Source: Pleurotus djamor (lineage: Eukaryota > Basidiomycota > Agaricomycetes > Agaricales > Pleurotaceae). From it: a stretch of DNA of 64,000 bases. A program made the position numbers and the translations under genes. Shown piece after piece: positions 10,964 to 23,165 of the stretch. Location of the stretch: the NCBI GenBank assembly GCA_029747585.1, contig JAPEVF010000102.1:46234-110233 (forward strand), in the 5' to 3' direction. Under the pieces are notes generated by a model. The model saw only the letters and a program-made list of their open reading frames with translations, did not search any database and was not told the DNA's origin. How positions within the stretch are numbered: position 1 is the first letter of the stretch; each line of letters opens with the position of its first letter.

Positions 10964-13391
10964 TTAGTCACCAGTAGCGCTGCCGTTAGTCTGAGCATGG
11001 ATACCCCAGGAAATGCCCACACCAAAGATGACCCAGCCAATAACGACGACGCTGAAGGCACCAAAGGGTAGCAAAGCACTAACGATTTTTGAACGCCCAG
11101 GTCGGGGCGACTTCAAAAGTCGTTCCTTCTCCTTCAGGGTAAGCTCCTGTCCGTCCTCCTTGGCACTCCTGTCAAAACCAAGGATGGTGGCCAATCGGGT
11201 CGTTTCTTTACCCAACTTCCTCGGCGCGACTTGCGATAGTCTAGCGCCAGGAAGAAGCCTTTGGCCAAAGGCAGTGTAGGTAGAAATTAGCAAGCCCGAG
11301 GAGACGAAGAAACAAAGGAAAGCATAGGCAAGCCAGAGGGATATGGTGGGATCAAGAGAGTTGTGTGCTCTATCTTGCATACGCCCGGCAGCAGTGGTGA
11401 TGATGACGATGGACCCTTGTACGGCCGATTCTGCAAAGAGATTTGATTAAATATGACGATCCAAACGAGCCAAACCGCTGAAACGTACTCTTAATGGCGA
11501 ACCTGTGGGTGGCAAAGTGTTAAATGGAGTTTAGATCAAAAAGGAAAAAAGCTGTCTTACGCGGTCGCGAAAAGGGCAGGGTCGGGAATAACGTTTCTGA
11601 TAATCTCGACTTGAGGAGCGGGTGTGACACTCTAATACAGCGCGATAAAGTTGTTTAGTCAACTGTCAACTTCACTGACAAGTGTATGAAGGCGGATGTA
11701 CGAACCTGAGCAAACGCATAGAAAATGTAAGCCGCAACTAGATTTATGGCGTGCATCCGTTAATAATTGAGCACCAATAATTTAAGGGTACTAACCGAAA
11801 GTCGGGACGGCATGAGAGAACCGGAGAAGAAGCATGGAAATCAAGAACGTGGAACCAGACAGGAACACTGACGAAGGTGTGTTAGACGTCGCATCTTAGA
11901 AGTCCGAATAGTCCGCGTGTCCATGCTTACAGAATGTAACGCGATGCCCAAAGACATCGATGAAGACTCCCAGGAAAGGAGTCAAACATGCTGGTAGGAG
12001 GAGATAGAAGCTGGAGACCCATCCACCAATGACCGCGCCCTTCTTAAGACGTTGTTGGGCGAATTGTCTGAATAATGAAGAAAGAGAAATGTCAGCGCGT
12101 TTGGGCTGAAATGTAGGGAAGAAACTGACGTCGAGATACCAACGAAAGACTGGACGCCCGCATTCTCGAAGATCGTGAAGAGCACGATGATCCAGAAAGT
12201 GACCGGAAGCTGAGTGAGAGCCCTGAGATTGAAGACACCCTTCCTCGTGGCACCAACATGTCGCTTGCCCGTGGTATAGTCGGTTATGTCATAGCGTGCG
12301 CGAAGCCACCGGTCCAGGAAGAAAACGGCGATAGAACACAAGACAGACGCGAAACTGATGAAAGAACTGATCCACAGAGTCCATGCGTAGGTCCCGGTAT
12401 TCTGGGAGATGATGTTCGCAGTCGAGGTTCCAGCGAATTGGGCGAGATTCGCGACAGACCTATGTAAAGAAGAAGTATGATCAATACCGATACACGGGTG
12501 CGAGTGACGGTTTTTTTTTTGGACGCACCAAATGGCACCTTTTCGAAAGCCATAAGGTCAAAAATAGAAGGTCGTAGAACCGATGTCAGAACTTACCGAT
12601 GGTGAAGGCGAATCCGCGGCCCGGGGCGAAGTAGGTAGAAAAGATTCTGTGTTGGGCGTTGTCGATTGAGCCGTCGCCGATAGCTGCCAGGACTTTTCCG
12701 ACGATGAGGAGAGGGTAGCTATTGAGGTGGTTGGTGGCAGAACCTGACATCACAATGGCTCCGAATAGATGGAAGGTAGCCAGGATGATCGTCAAAAGTG
12801 GGCCACCCCATTTGTCGATAGAAAGTCCGATACCGACACACAAGAATGTGTTGACCTCGAGGATATTATTAGCGTAATGATAATACGCGGGGTACGAAGG
12901 GGGAAAGGTGGTTTACCAAGTTTGTGACGGCGACCTAGATAGGGTTTTCGTCAGGAAGACCCTTTCAACGAAAGCAACAGGTGCGTACCAAGGTGGCGAA
13001 TTCGGAATTGTTAATTTTGAGATTCTTGACGATGGTCGTCTTCAAAGCGCTGAAAATCGGGTGAGCGATGGGAATTGTAGGGTGAAAAATAGAAGCCCAA
13101 CACGATGATGCTCTGTACAAAACTAAGATATTGGATTCACACCGGTGTTGACGGCAGATGTGACTCACGTTTGACCAATGATTACCGACTTCGAGGGATA
13201 AGATGAGATATTATAAATCTGGGTATCAAACGAAGGAGTGTCTTACAAGCACAGAGGCAGGTCAAGACGACCATGACCCCTTTCCAAGCCCAGGGCAGTC
13301 TTGGCTTGGGCGGAGGAGAGGTGTCGACCACCTCGGATGAATCTTGCTCGAAGAGGGATTTTTCATCAACACTTGTGTGGACCGTAGCCAT
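10964..13391 (-). CDS. Major facilitator superfamily transporter, MFSD1-like
   Basis: Starts at 13391 (MATVHTSVDEKSLFEQDSSE) and ends at 10964. It has about eight short introns; exon 1 is 13247-13391. A hydrophilic N-terminus is followed by about twelve hydrophobic segments. The segment near 13010 (LKTTIVKNLKINNSEFATL) and the one near 12800 (LSIDKWGGPLL) resemble the first half of MFSD1-type carriers, including the charged loop between helices 2 and 3. Exons near 12600-12720 contain GKVLAAIGDGSIDNAQ. The second half covers 12340-10964 and ends in a hydrophilic tail with a final hydrophobic helix. Animal MFSD1 is a lysosomal dipeptide carrier; in fungi a vacuolar role is only an inference. 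The substrate is unknown. Confidence 0.9.
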
Positions 13392-13852
13392 AGCAGGGTA
13401 CTTTCCAAGAAGGGGGGGAAAAGACCAGATAGGACTTCGTAATCTTATCAGATTGCCATATTCACCTTTTATACGGTTCGCATATCAGATTTCAACGTGG
13501 GACGAGGGCAAGCGGGTGGAAGCCTGTGCGAACGACCTGTCAGACAACCTCTCATGGCCAGGAGGCGAGATTTACTTTTGTGGCGGAGTACTCTCACGAA
13601 GCGTGTCTTCTATCCAGCCTACAGGCAAGGGGAATGCTGAACGAGGCGGCCGAAGGCGAGGCCGTACGACATCAGCGTGCACGGTTGAAAGGCTTTGCCC
13701 AGTGGGTCACTTCCCCAATGCAGTCGGCACCTCCTGTACACAGAGAGGAGACAGATCAGGGGTGCCCCGAAAAGTGGTTGACCTCGATAACTTGGGGGGT
13801 TGGTGTTGATGCATTGATGAACCAATGCCATGGAAAGTTGCTTCGCCAGAGA
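13392..13852. other. Upstream region of the transporter, no firm gene
   Basis: Contains the presumed transporter promoter and, on the plus strand, an open frame at 13526-13879 of mixed composition with no recognised motif. It is not called as a gene. Confidence 0.35.
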
Positions 13853-14265
13853 TTAGTGGGGAGCTCGGATGTAAAGTAAGATGTTAGCCGGGAGTACACG
13901 TTTAACAGCTTTGCTTGTTTGAAGGCCATTTATAACAACTTGCCGTCCCCACGGCCCAACGGAATCGTTGAAGACGAGCATTTCCAAGGGACGGGCATTT
14001 ATCTTCCTTACTAAGGTGCCTGAAAGTTGGTCGAGATAAGAGCACAGGTCGATGAAGGGGTGATGAATTGAGGTCATTCTTACCGCACTAAATCCAATTG
14101 TGGTCGCACTCTCAGTCAGGACCTCATGGAACAGGCTTGAGGGGAGCAAATAGACATTGCGAGTTCCTCGGTGCAGACGCACTTCCAGCCCAGGCCCATT
14201 CACGCTATGGGCTCCCAAGAGACTTGCTGCATACGAGCCATTAGTTTGAGCTTGAGTGACTGTAT
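13853..14265 (-). CDS. Hypothetical protein, C-terminal exons
   Basis: A minus-strand exon begins after an acceptor near 14265 and contains NGSYAASLLGAHSVNGPGLE and RLHRGTRNVYLLPSSL. A 66-bp GT-AG intron (GTAAGAATG to TTTCAG) removes 14030-14095. The second exon contains LVFNDSVGPWGRQVVINGLQ and ends at a TAA at 13853. Both exons look clearly coding. I could not find the 5' exon, so the gene may be longer, or truncated by the plus-strand gene beside it. The family is not recognised. Confidence 0.4.
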
Positions 14266-14532
14266 CCTATCGAGGTGGCGTTGTTTTTAACGTCGAGATG
14301 AAACAGTTGAACGTGTATCTGCAGCAACTGGGATGGTGGTTAGAGTTGACAGGAGGAGTCCAGAAATGCTAGCGCTTCATGCATATGGTTCAGAGGCGGA
14401 CGCCGTCCAAATCGCATCGTTGATGATTCGGCCTAGACAAAGTATGCCCAATCTCGAATCCAGTGAGTCGTTTTGAGGAGGCGAGGGGAGAATTGCGTCC
14501 TAACACTGAACAGAACCTTCGAAATACACGCG

Positions 14533-15020
14533 ATGTTTAGGAGCGAATTTCTATATCACGTGATCGCGTCAATCGAGTTTGTGCGACAGTCGTGGTCGTC
14601 CCATTTCGCCCTCTTCCACGACACCACGGACCGCCAGACGTCGTTTATCCACCACAAATGCTGCAAAATGTCGGTAAACGCACGAGAATAGGAAAATAGA
14701 GGGTCACCACTACATAAATGTCACATTTAGGCGAATTTTGCAAAGAACTTCTTCGAGCTTGCCGGACCGGATTCGACGACCGTGTTCACGGAATATCATC
14801 AAGTATATGCGTCGAAATTTCGCTTGCAGAAGGTTAGATCTTCTCAAATTTGACAAATAGACTGACTTGACGTGTTTTTCAGCCTTTTATCGTATTTCTC
14901 CAGCAAAACTACCAGCGATTTACCCAAGGGCTCACGACGGAAGCGAACGAAGACCTGGCGACTCTTTTCGAAGGGAGTCCATACGAGGAAACGATGGTTT
15001 CCGCGGTGAACGTCCTATAA
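14533..15020 (+). CDS. Small hypothetical protein, three exons
   Basis: Exons 14533-14673, 14731-14832 and 14883-15020 join in phase 0 across introns of 57 and 50 bp with good GT-AG borders (GTAAAC/TTTAG and GTTAGA/TTCAG). The product is 126 residues. Exon 2 reads ANFAKNFFELAGPDSTTVF and exon 3 contains FIVFLQQNYQRFTQGLTTEA, a soluble, probably helical sequence. There is no signal peptide or membrane segment. The start may lie further upstream. The family is not recognised, but the clean phase over two introns supports a real gene. Confidence 0.5.
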
Positions 15021-15659
15021 AAATCAACTCTGAACACTTGCTAGCAGGCAGCAGCCGCACTAGCCAAGCCATGACCATTGCTTCCCGACCTGAAAGACGA
15101 GGCCATTAATGCGGAGATACGCGTGGATGTGAGGCTCATGGCTAGGGACAAGGCTGGACCAACGCATCGGCGAATTTCGGTGTCAATACTGGACCACCGT
15201 CCCGACGCCTCCTATGCTGCCCGCGACGGACCCGTCTGGGATTCCAAGGTTCATCACTACGTCCGGTCTTCCGTTCCACGCATTCACCGAACTGTGAACC
15301 CGAATTCTGCGGGATGCATGTGACAGGATGCCGGTCGATTCTCCGGCTGCTGGCAGCTGGAAGCACGACCAGGCCTTGAAGTTGAACTCTGGCATACGTC
15401 AATAGTATAGGTGATTGGCATAGGCCGACAAGCTAAGAGCATTTCGAGTCAATGGGGTCATCGATAAAGGCCACGTCAAATTTCAAGAAGATCGGGATCG
15501 AAGGGATTGAAGAATAGCGCCCACTCGCGTTTCTATGATGCAAGATAAAACACGTGAGACGTTGGGTTACTTCGGATTTCCGCCTTCTGGGTAGAGGCTT
15601 TAAAAGCATCTTCCTTCCTTCCAAAGCTCATCAACTCTTACGATCCACCCTCATCCAAC
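15021..15659. other. Intergenic region with the MDH promoter
   Basis: Short open frames on both strands (for example 15142-15402 minus) lack motifs or splice support. The last 150 bp are the presumed promoter and 5' UTR of malate dehydrogenase, with a pyrimidine-rich leader just before the ATG (TCATCCAACATGG). Confidence 0.4.
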
Positions 15660-17109
15660 ATGGTCAAAGCAGTAGTCCTTGGTGCCGCTGGTGCGTACTT
15701 CCTCTTACCATAACGGCTCAGAGATAATCGATGATCTGGTTTCAGGTGGTATTGGCCAACCGTTGGCTCTGCTTTTGAAAGCGAACCCCCTTGTGACAGA
15801 GGTCGGTACATGACACCAATCAGGATCGATCATCCATTGAATAAACGATCAGCTCGGCCTCTTTGATATTGTCAACACTCCTGGTGTTGCAGCCGACTTG
15901 TCTCACATCTCCACGCCGTCAAAGGTTGTGGGGTACCTTCCCCCAGACGATGGACTCAAGAAAGTCCTGACTAACGCCGATGTTGTTGTCATTCCCGCTG
16001 GTGTCCCCCGCAAACCCGGTGTATGTGTTCATCCTTTTTTACAAGCCTGACCAAACCATGCTGATAGAAGTTCACAGATGACAAGGTGTGTGTCTCCCAC
16101 GTTGATACCATTGGGCGAAACATTAATTCGGCCGTTTTGACAAACGCAGAGATGACCTCTTCAAGGTAAGCCCTGGCTTCATCTGCGCCGATCCTGAACA
16201 AGACACGCTTAACGTTAACACTCGCTTAGATTAATGCAGGTATCGTCCGAGATCTCGCTACCGGAATCGCCACCACGGCACCCAAAGCTTTCGTCCTCGT
16301 TATCTCCAACCCTGTCAACTCCACTGTCCCTATCGTCGCTGAGGTCTTCAAGAAGCATGGCGTTTTCGACCCCAAGAGGTTCGTTTGCTCTTCGTTCAAA
16401 TAAGCTTAGGGGTTAAACCCTTCCCCAGACTGTTCGGTGTCACGACTTTGGATGTCGTCCGCGCTTCCACCTTTGTTGCTGAGATCTTGGGTGATCTTAG
16501 CCTCGCACCCAGCGTCGTCGTCCCCGTTGTCGGTGGCCACAGTGGTGTGACCATCGTGCCTCTGCTCTCCCAATCATCCCATCCCCTTCCATCGAGTCTT
16601 ACCTCCGACCAGCAAAGCGCCCTGGTAAACCGCATTCAATTCGGAGGTGACGAGGTCGTCAAGGCCAAGGATGGTGCTGGATCTGCAACTCTTTCCATGG
16701 CCTACGCCGGCGCCGAATTCGCTGCTAAGATCATCAAGGCTCTCGGTGGTGAGAAGGGGATTGTTGCCCCTTCCTATGTCAACCTTGCCGCCGACCCCGC
16801 TGGTGCTGCTGAATTGACCAAGGAGCTTGGAACAGAGCTAGAGTACTTCTCGTCGAACGTTGAGCTTAGCGTAAGCGGTCGCTTATGATCTTCCATTCGG
16901 ATCAATGGCTTACGTCTCCTTCTAGGCTGAGGGTGTCGCCAAAATCTCTCCTCTTGGCAGCATCAGCGATTCGGAGAAGGCATTGGTCAAGGCCGCCATT
17001 CCCGAACTTGCCGGTAACATTGAGAAGGTGTGTACGGTTTGCATCACAATCGAGCTTTACTTGATCGTTTCATTAGGGTGTCGCCTTCATCGGTTCATCC
17101 AAACTCTAA
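15660..17109 (+). CDS. Malate dehydrogenase (NAD), peroxisomal type with C-terminal SKL
   Basis: Catalyses malate/oxaloacetate interconversion with NAD. Nine exons add to 1005 bp and 334 residues: 15660-15690, 15746-15801, 15853-16020, 16078-16085, 16150-16165, 16230-16378, 16429-16870, 16926-17027 and 17077-17109. The start [20 protein letters not shown] holds the GxxGxxG NAD loop. [20 protein letters not shown] is the Arg-containing mobile loop, LVISNPVNS and [13 protein letters not shown] are family blocks, and GGHSG carries the catalytic His. There is no mitochondrial presequence. The last residues are IGSSKL, a perfect type 1 peroxisomal signal, so it likely serves the glyoxylate cycle or beta-oxidation in peroxisomes. 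Exons 4 (8 bp) and 5 (16 bp) are microexons within the conserved mobile-loop region. Confidence 0.97.
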
Positions 17110-17625
17110 ATGCAGGCCGACAAAACACTACAATTAGAAACCACAATCACGTCGTAACGAGCACGTAGAAGTTAGTTCAAGTTACTGTATGTAATACCAA
17201 TACAACACAACGCACGGAGGAATGCCCTACAGACTTCAAGATATTAGGCGTCCAACAGGGTACCATCTACTGAACGTTTATCCCACTGAGTTGATTGATG
17301 GAATGTTGAATCAGGATAAGCTACCCTCCGTAATCAGAAATGAGCTTGGACCTGCATTGTCACGGAATCGGACATATCTCCGGAACGGCTAGACGTGATT
17401 AGGTCGATCTCTTTGAAAAAGGTCCGTTGCCTGGGAGTAGACTGTTTCAACACTCGGGAATCACACCCATACCTCTTACGAGTACTCCCACTTTCCTCTC
17501 CGTCTCTGCTCACATGCAGCGTTTCTCATCTTCCCCCAACTCCATCTGAAGAGAAGAGGATCACCGACTTTTGCAGCTGGTCTTGTGGCGCCTTCGTTTC
17601 GGGATTTGGTTGGGTTGGCTCTTGT
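17110..17625. other. Intergenic, no gene seen
   Basis: 3' flank of malate dehydrogenase and 5' flank of the first 7TM gene. An open frame at 17395-17739 runs into that gene's first exon in the same frame but lacks support upstream of the ATG at 17626. Confidence 0.4.
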
Positions 17626-19358
17626 ATGGCAGAGGCCTTGAGCCCCGGGCAGCTTCAGCAGCTGGCGTCGTGCTTGGAAAGACAATTATTGAGCAATGTG
17701 AGTGTCGCGTCCACTGCTTTGAGAGATGATAGTGTCTGACGGCGACCTATTCCTTGTTATCGCGTGGTGTTATCTCGGCGATTTATAGGGAGTTCTTTGT
17801 ACGTCCGATCACTGTCCTGCCCAACGCGGACACTAATACGTGCGATCTAGTTTCTAGCATCTGCCTCTTTGTGAGTACCTTTTGTGTGGAAGCTAGAGAG
17901 CACGCTCTGAGAATGAGTAGTTTTATGACTTATGTTTGACGATTTGCATGGAGGTGAGCCACGATATTACGCGCCATACTGGCTCGTTACTCGGGCCCTG
18001 CTTACGGGAGGTCTTGTAGATTCGACACGTCTGGGCGGCGAAATGTTCCTTTGGATTAGCCCTCTTCTTGACCTCACGATACCTTGGTGTCGCGAGTTGT
18101 ATTGTTAGCCTCTTTCCTGTGAGTTATGTTGGACGCGAGGTGCACCTATCTCATCGAACACAGACCTCTCCCACAACATCTAATCTAGTGGTCTGTGCGT
18201 ACTTCTTCACGTCGCTTAAACAAGTAACCTCCCGCATGCTCATCAACCCATCCAGGTACCCGCGTTCTCACCATTATCGTCTGCGAAGGTATGTACACAC
18301 GCGCACCATGTCATTTTCGTGTGATCTAACCTCTTTCCAAAGCCACATTAGCGGTTAGGACATGGGCGATATGGGGGAGAAATAGGTGGATCCTATTTAT
18401 TTTGGTTGGCTTCGCCATAGTGAGTTCAGGTTCACTTCTTGCCCAGTTATTGGTTGTTGACTTACGTACCGCGTCCAGGGCGCGATTATCCCAGCTGCAA
18501 TTACCGTCTCAAGGGACATCACTACCAAGGGTCAGTCCATCATTCTTCGCATGACCGCATCTATCTAATACGCAGTCACCCATAGAAATCAAGACAGATA
18601 CGGCATCAGAAGTTGTCGATCCCTTTTGCGTAATTACTGAAGGCGATGTTGGGAATATGTGGGCAGTGCCGTACTTGATGACTATAATGTATGCCACTGG
18701 TCAGTATATTCTATTCGATGCTGTCAGCTGTTGATGTGTTGATGAACTTCTTGTAGTTACGACAAGCCTTTCTCTCATTCGGATCGTGTGGTGGCGGCGT
18801 AGGATTCCACGGGGTCAGCGTGGGCACGTTTTACACACACTGTACACCGATGGTACGTCCGACATGTCTATCTATGTTCCTTCTGGTCATTCATTTGGAG
18901 TCTAGGTCTTTTGTACTTTCTCCTCATGCTTGGTTCGTCACTTTTCGGACCTCCTCGGGAACATTGACTGATAATTTCATAATGTAGTGATTGGTGCCGT
19001 CAATACTGGCCTGGTGATCAAAACCACTGTAAGTCCCCATTTCTTTGATGCCAAGGACTGATGTTGACACCTTCTCGCCTGTGGCAGGCCCCAGAATTGC
19101 GCTCCAGCGTCACTCAGTCAGTGGACGTCTCCTGCTTCACATTGAACTGCCCTGATATACTTCGGTCATATCCAGGCTACAAACATCTCTGCACAGCATA
19201 CTCGCATCGCGAATTATCCTCCATCTCGCTAATTCTGGCCATCCGGTCAAAGAAGTTCATACCTCTGGATCCACTCTTGCCCCCGGTGGCGCGCAATTCA
19301 CCTCCATATTCACTTCGGACAGCCATGAGTTAATGAATGTCACTGATGCCCATCGATG
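17626..19358 (+). CDS. Seven-transmembrane protein, DUF6533-like (copy 1)
   Basis: About ten short exons. Exon 1 (17626-17697) reads MAEALSPGQLQQLASCLERQ. An exon near 18020-18119 reads VWAAKCSFGLALFLTSRYLG. Near 18340-18420 comes AVRTWAIWGRNRWILFILVG, then a loop with PFCVITEG, a helix near 18670, WWRRRIPRGQRG, the helix LLYFLLMLVIGAVN, and finally LQTSLHSILASRIILHLANS (exon starting near 19179). This order (W-x-x-K, RxWAIWxR, LYFxLML, then a hydrophobic (L/C)HSxLASR(I/L)IL segment) is typical of the DUF6533 membrane family expanded in Agaricomycetes. Function is unknown; a receptor-like role is speculation. The extreme 5' exons after exon 1 are unresolved. A paralogue follows at 19858. Confidence 0.8.
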
Positions 19359-19857
19359 AAAGTATTGTAGGCCACCCTTTCTTAATATGACGATCCTCCT
19401 GTGTTGATGTCTTTCAGATAGTCCATGCATACCTCGTTAATATTCATACCAGTTCAAGTCACAAGTTGTATCATTGTCCTCACTTCTATTCTGTACGTTT
19501 TGGGTCTTAAAAAANCTAAAAACACTGGGTGCCATTTCAGGGTTCACCACGATACTCAGAGTGATATAAGGTGCACGATGAACGGAGTATGCATAAGCAA
19601 GGCGCCGTCGGAACAAGCAAGAACCATCAAGGTCGCCTCGGCCTTGCTTTCTCACAGTGTATTCGATGATGAGCCTCCTTTATCCAGCCTTCTTATTCGA
19701 GCCCTAGAAGCGATTAAGGCCATATAAGCTCTGTGTTGACGTGCCTTGGCACTCCGGCAGCTTGATCTCCTTGATATTCGTTTCCCAGCAAGGTACAAGA
19801 AGCGACTAACCGCCTTTACGCCCCAATCGACGACCCACCACACATGCGACTTCCCAG
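19359..19857. other. Intergenic between the two 7TM genes
   Basis: Holds only short open frames. One (19425-19727) starts with a hydrophobic stretch but contains an ambiguous base at 19515 and has no family motif. Confidence 0.4.
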
Positions 19858-21568
19858 ATGGCCAACGAAGTCACGACCAAAGTCCTGGAGCAATTAGTAC
19901 TTTGTGAGAACGACAAACGACTAAGTATGGTGCGTTTGTATGATATTCATTCCTACTTGCCTGGTTAAATTGATCACGTCTTTCAATTACGGTTCATGTC
20001 AGGCCTTATCATGTAAGTCCTCAATTTATCTCACTGTGGCTTCAAAGCTGTCCCTTACCGGTCCCGACTCCCTACAAAGATGCCAGCGGCTCAATTTTCG
20101 TGAGTCTCGCTTGCGCTCGCGGAAATTGTTGGGCCATGATGTTTTGCCTCGAGGGTAGCTCTACGACTTTCTTTTGACAGTTTCTGATGAGGTTTGCGTC
20201 TTTCGCATTGTCAATGGAGTTAATCAAACTGAAGTACCAATCCTAGCTGGCTCACATGTGGCGCCCTCGACGTCTGCGAGCTGGTGGTATCTTGTTTTTC
20301 CTTGCCCGTTATGGCGGGTTTGCCAGTGCTGTAATTGGGTTGTTTCCCGTGAGTCTTCTTTAGTCGATCAATGCAACAGTAGACTTATTCCAATACTGCT
20401 CCAGATGACGGTGACACTTGGTAACGTTAGGACAAGTGCGATACCGAAGTTCTTTCGTGGGAGCCATGTTTAACAACTTCAGTGTAGGCCTGCGACTCGT
20501 CACCATCGTATCGTCAGATGGTGAGTTTCAAGGTTGTCTTACCTTTTGGTCACTAAGTGAAATCATAAGCTGTCCTCGCCGTTCGGACGTGGGCTGTTTG
20601 GGAACGGCGCAAATCTATCCTGGCGACCCTCTTTTTGGCTGCATTGGTACGTCTGTCGTCAATTTTGGGTGTCGTCGAAACTGTTTGTTGAGCATGCGTA
20701 TCCACTACAAGGGCGCGATCGGTGGTGCGATATACATATTGTATGAGGACGCGGTAACAAGCCGAAGTAAGTCAACCTGCCACGGAAAACCCCCAAGATT
20801 ATTAAGCCGCCCGACCAGTCGCACCAGCTTTGTCTCCCCTCGTACCCAATCTCTGTCGTTTCATAGAAAGTGATGTCACGAATCTTTGGAGTATTCCATA
20901 CTTTTTAACCATCATGTACGAAACTGGTGAGCGTTGCTTGCCGTAATTTCCGGGCATTGGCTTACATGCGGTTGTAGTGACTTTGGTTCTGACGGTGACC
21001 CAAGTTATTCGATGGCATCGGCGAATACCAAGCTATATCCGATCGTCGTTAGTAGATGCACTTTGGAAAGATGGTTCGTCTGATTGATCTTCCTGTCAGC
21101 GTCACAGAGTATTAACGGAATCTAGGTGTGATGTACTTCATATTTATGCTCGGTCAGTTAGCACTCTCGGTGCTTTGATATTCCAGTAATGCCACCATGA
21201 AGCCCACCATGGAGTTAACCATACCCTATAGTTCTATCAATAATCAACATAGGCCTTGTCTTCCAAGTGAGGGTGTGTGCATTTTCATCTGTATACGCCC
21301 TTAGTGTTCATTTGTCTTCTTAGTTGCCCCAACTTCGCTCAGGAGGCTCGCAGTAAGTTCGCCTCTAAGCTGCCCTTTCACTCTGCTAGATTGTTTCCAG
21401 ACTTCAAACGTGTTTGCATAGCATGGTGGCCTGCCGAATCATACTCTCCATGGCTAGCTCATCGACTGGTCCTAAGGGTATCGAAGAACCCAGCTCTTTG
21501 GAGACATTGTCGACAATGACTCCTATGCAATTCGGTGCTTACGCCAGAGACATTGAGACTAGGCGATG
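19858..21568 (+). CDS. Seven-transmembrane protein, DUF6533-like (copy 2)
   Basis: A tandem paralogue of 17626-19358 with matching landmarks. The start is MANEVTTKVLEQLVLCENDK. Near 20265-20349 comes MWRPRRLRAGGILFFLARYG followed by GFASAVIGLFP, the counterpart of the first copy's FGLALFLTSRYLG block. Near 20715 a segment AIGGAIYILYEDAVTSR matches copy 1's second half, then TIMYETVTLVLTVTQVIRWH, GVMYFIFMLG, and a last exon from about 21406 with LQTCLHSMVACRIILSMASS. The stop is a TGA at 21566-21568. The two copies are clearly diverged, so the duplication is not recent. The exon structure at the 5' half is only partly resolved, and some frames there may be damaged. Confidence 0.72.
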
Positions 21569-21701
21569 ACGACGCCATCCGATTTGCAGGCAGGATCAAA
21601 ACGAACTATGAATGAACTATATAGAGTAGTAGTGTTGGTGTTACATTGAAGTTTTGGCTACATGTTTAGTTGGTCCTCATCACAGTTGACACACCGTCAG
21701 G

Positions 21702-23165
21702 CTAGGAGCCGAGATACCTATCGGGGGCGAAGGCTTTATAGACAACAGACGAAGAATTGGATGCGTGCTCACCTGTGAAATACAGTCTGTTGCGTTTGGA
21801 ATCGTAGGCGACAGTAGTTGTGCCCGAAATGGTACTGCCGTCGTTCTCGAAAACCTATACCACGAACGTCAGTACGTCCAAACAGTGGCGACACCGGACA
21901 CCGGATGGCAATGGCTACTCACTCTTTGCGCCGAAATCTTAGGACCCAGGGCAGACATTCTGATCGCTGCGACAGGGGCTGAGATTGAGGGGTTTTCGAA
22001 ATGCTTCGTGACTGTCTCGATGCCCCTCGGGAAACCTGGACGGTGCCATTCCTAATGAGTGATCTCTCATTGAAGGAGGCAATGCTAAACTCACCAGCAG
22101 CCCATACGTTTCCGCCCTCGTCGACGGACAAGTTATCAATTGGATATTCTGCGCCCCGTGAGCAACAGGAGGGCAGCTGATTGGGACGAACAAAGCTCAC
22201 CAGTGGGGATCTCGTCAACCTTGACCAAAGTGTCGTCTTCTTGTCTTTCTAAGATACGTATTCCTCCTCGTAGTGAATTAGCGACGTAAATGGTGTTATT
22301 GTGTCGGCTTCTTGCGATTCCATTATTAGCATGCATCCCCGAAATGGCGGTCTTGCAGCCATGATCTAAGTGGCAGAATACCACTGAAGTACGAGACAAG
22401 CCAAAGATCTCGAAATGACGTAGCTGGAAGGGGGACAGTGAGATGATGCATCTGATTTAGGGAAAGCGTACATACGAAGTCGGTCTTCGCGCCGTGGTCG
22501 TTGGTCACGTAGAAACTCTTTCCATCAGGGAATGCAGCGATGTCGTTGGGTGTGTGAATGAGGAGATCTTCTACCGTCTTGATATGTTTGAGCTTCGTGC
22601 TGCCGACGGATGTCTCGAACACCTCGATGACCGAGTCGGCACCAACTACGGTCGCGTCACCTTGCAGCGGTCTACGGTGATTGACCAGAAAGACATATAG
22701 GAGCTTAGGATCCGAAGCCGCGGGCACAATATCCATCCCATGAGACGAAAGACCTCGGCTAGAATCGAAGTTCTCGAAGATCATCTTAGTGACTTCGTCC
22801 GTTTCAGGATTATATATGGCTAGGTAGTCGTCGCTCGACATTCCTGTGCCATTGAGTTTGCCAATGGCGGGGATCCAATGTACACGGCTCTCAAGGGTCG
22901 AGCAAGCGAGGTAAACGACTCCTGACTCCTGATGCACGATGAGCTCTTGAGGAGGGTGGTTAGTCGAAGGACGTAGACGAGCATTGGAGGACGTACTTTC
23001 ACAAGCTTTCAGAGCGGGTATGTTCTTGCATTTGGTTGGATCGCCTATGGGGCGAACCTCTCTCCATACCCCAAGATTCGTAAGGAGCGGGCCAACCCAG
23101 AGTTGATAGACTGAAGCGACGAGCGCGACCAGGAGCGTAAGAGAAACGCCCAGTGAGCGTGCCAT
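21702..23165 (-). CDS. Paraoxonase/arylesterase-like six-bladed beta-propeller protein
   Basis: Starts MARSLGVSLTLLVALVASVY (signal peptide or membrane anchor) at 23165 and ends with DRYLGS and TAG at 21702. It is interrupted by several introns. Family blocks appear in order: ELIVHQESGVVYLACSTLES, the SSHGMDIVP segment, SVIEVFE, LLIHTPNDIAAFPDGKSFYV with TNDHG, NNGIARS with IYVANS, and IDNLSVDEGGNVWAA. In paraoxonases the TPND, NGI and DN positions include calcium-binding Asn and Asp residues, and these are conserved here. It is likely a secreted or ER-membrane lactonase/esterase; the substrate is unknown. The region 21569-21701 is its short 3' flank, convergent with the second 7TM gene. Confidence 0.9.
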
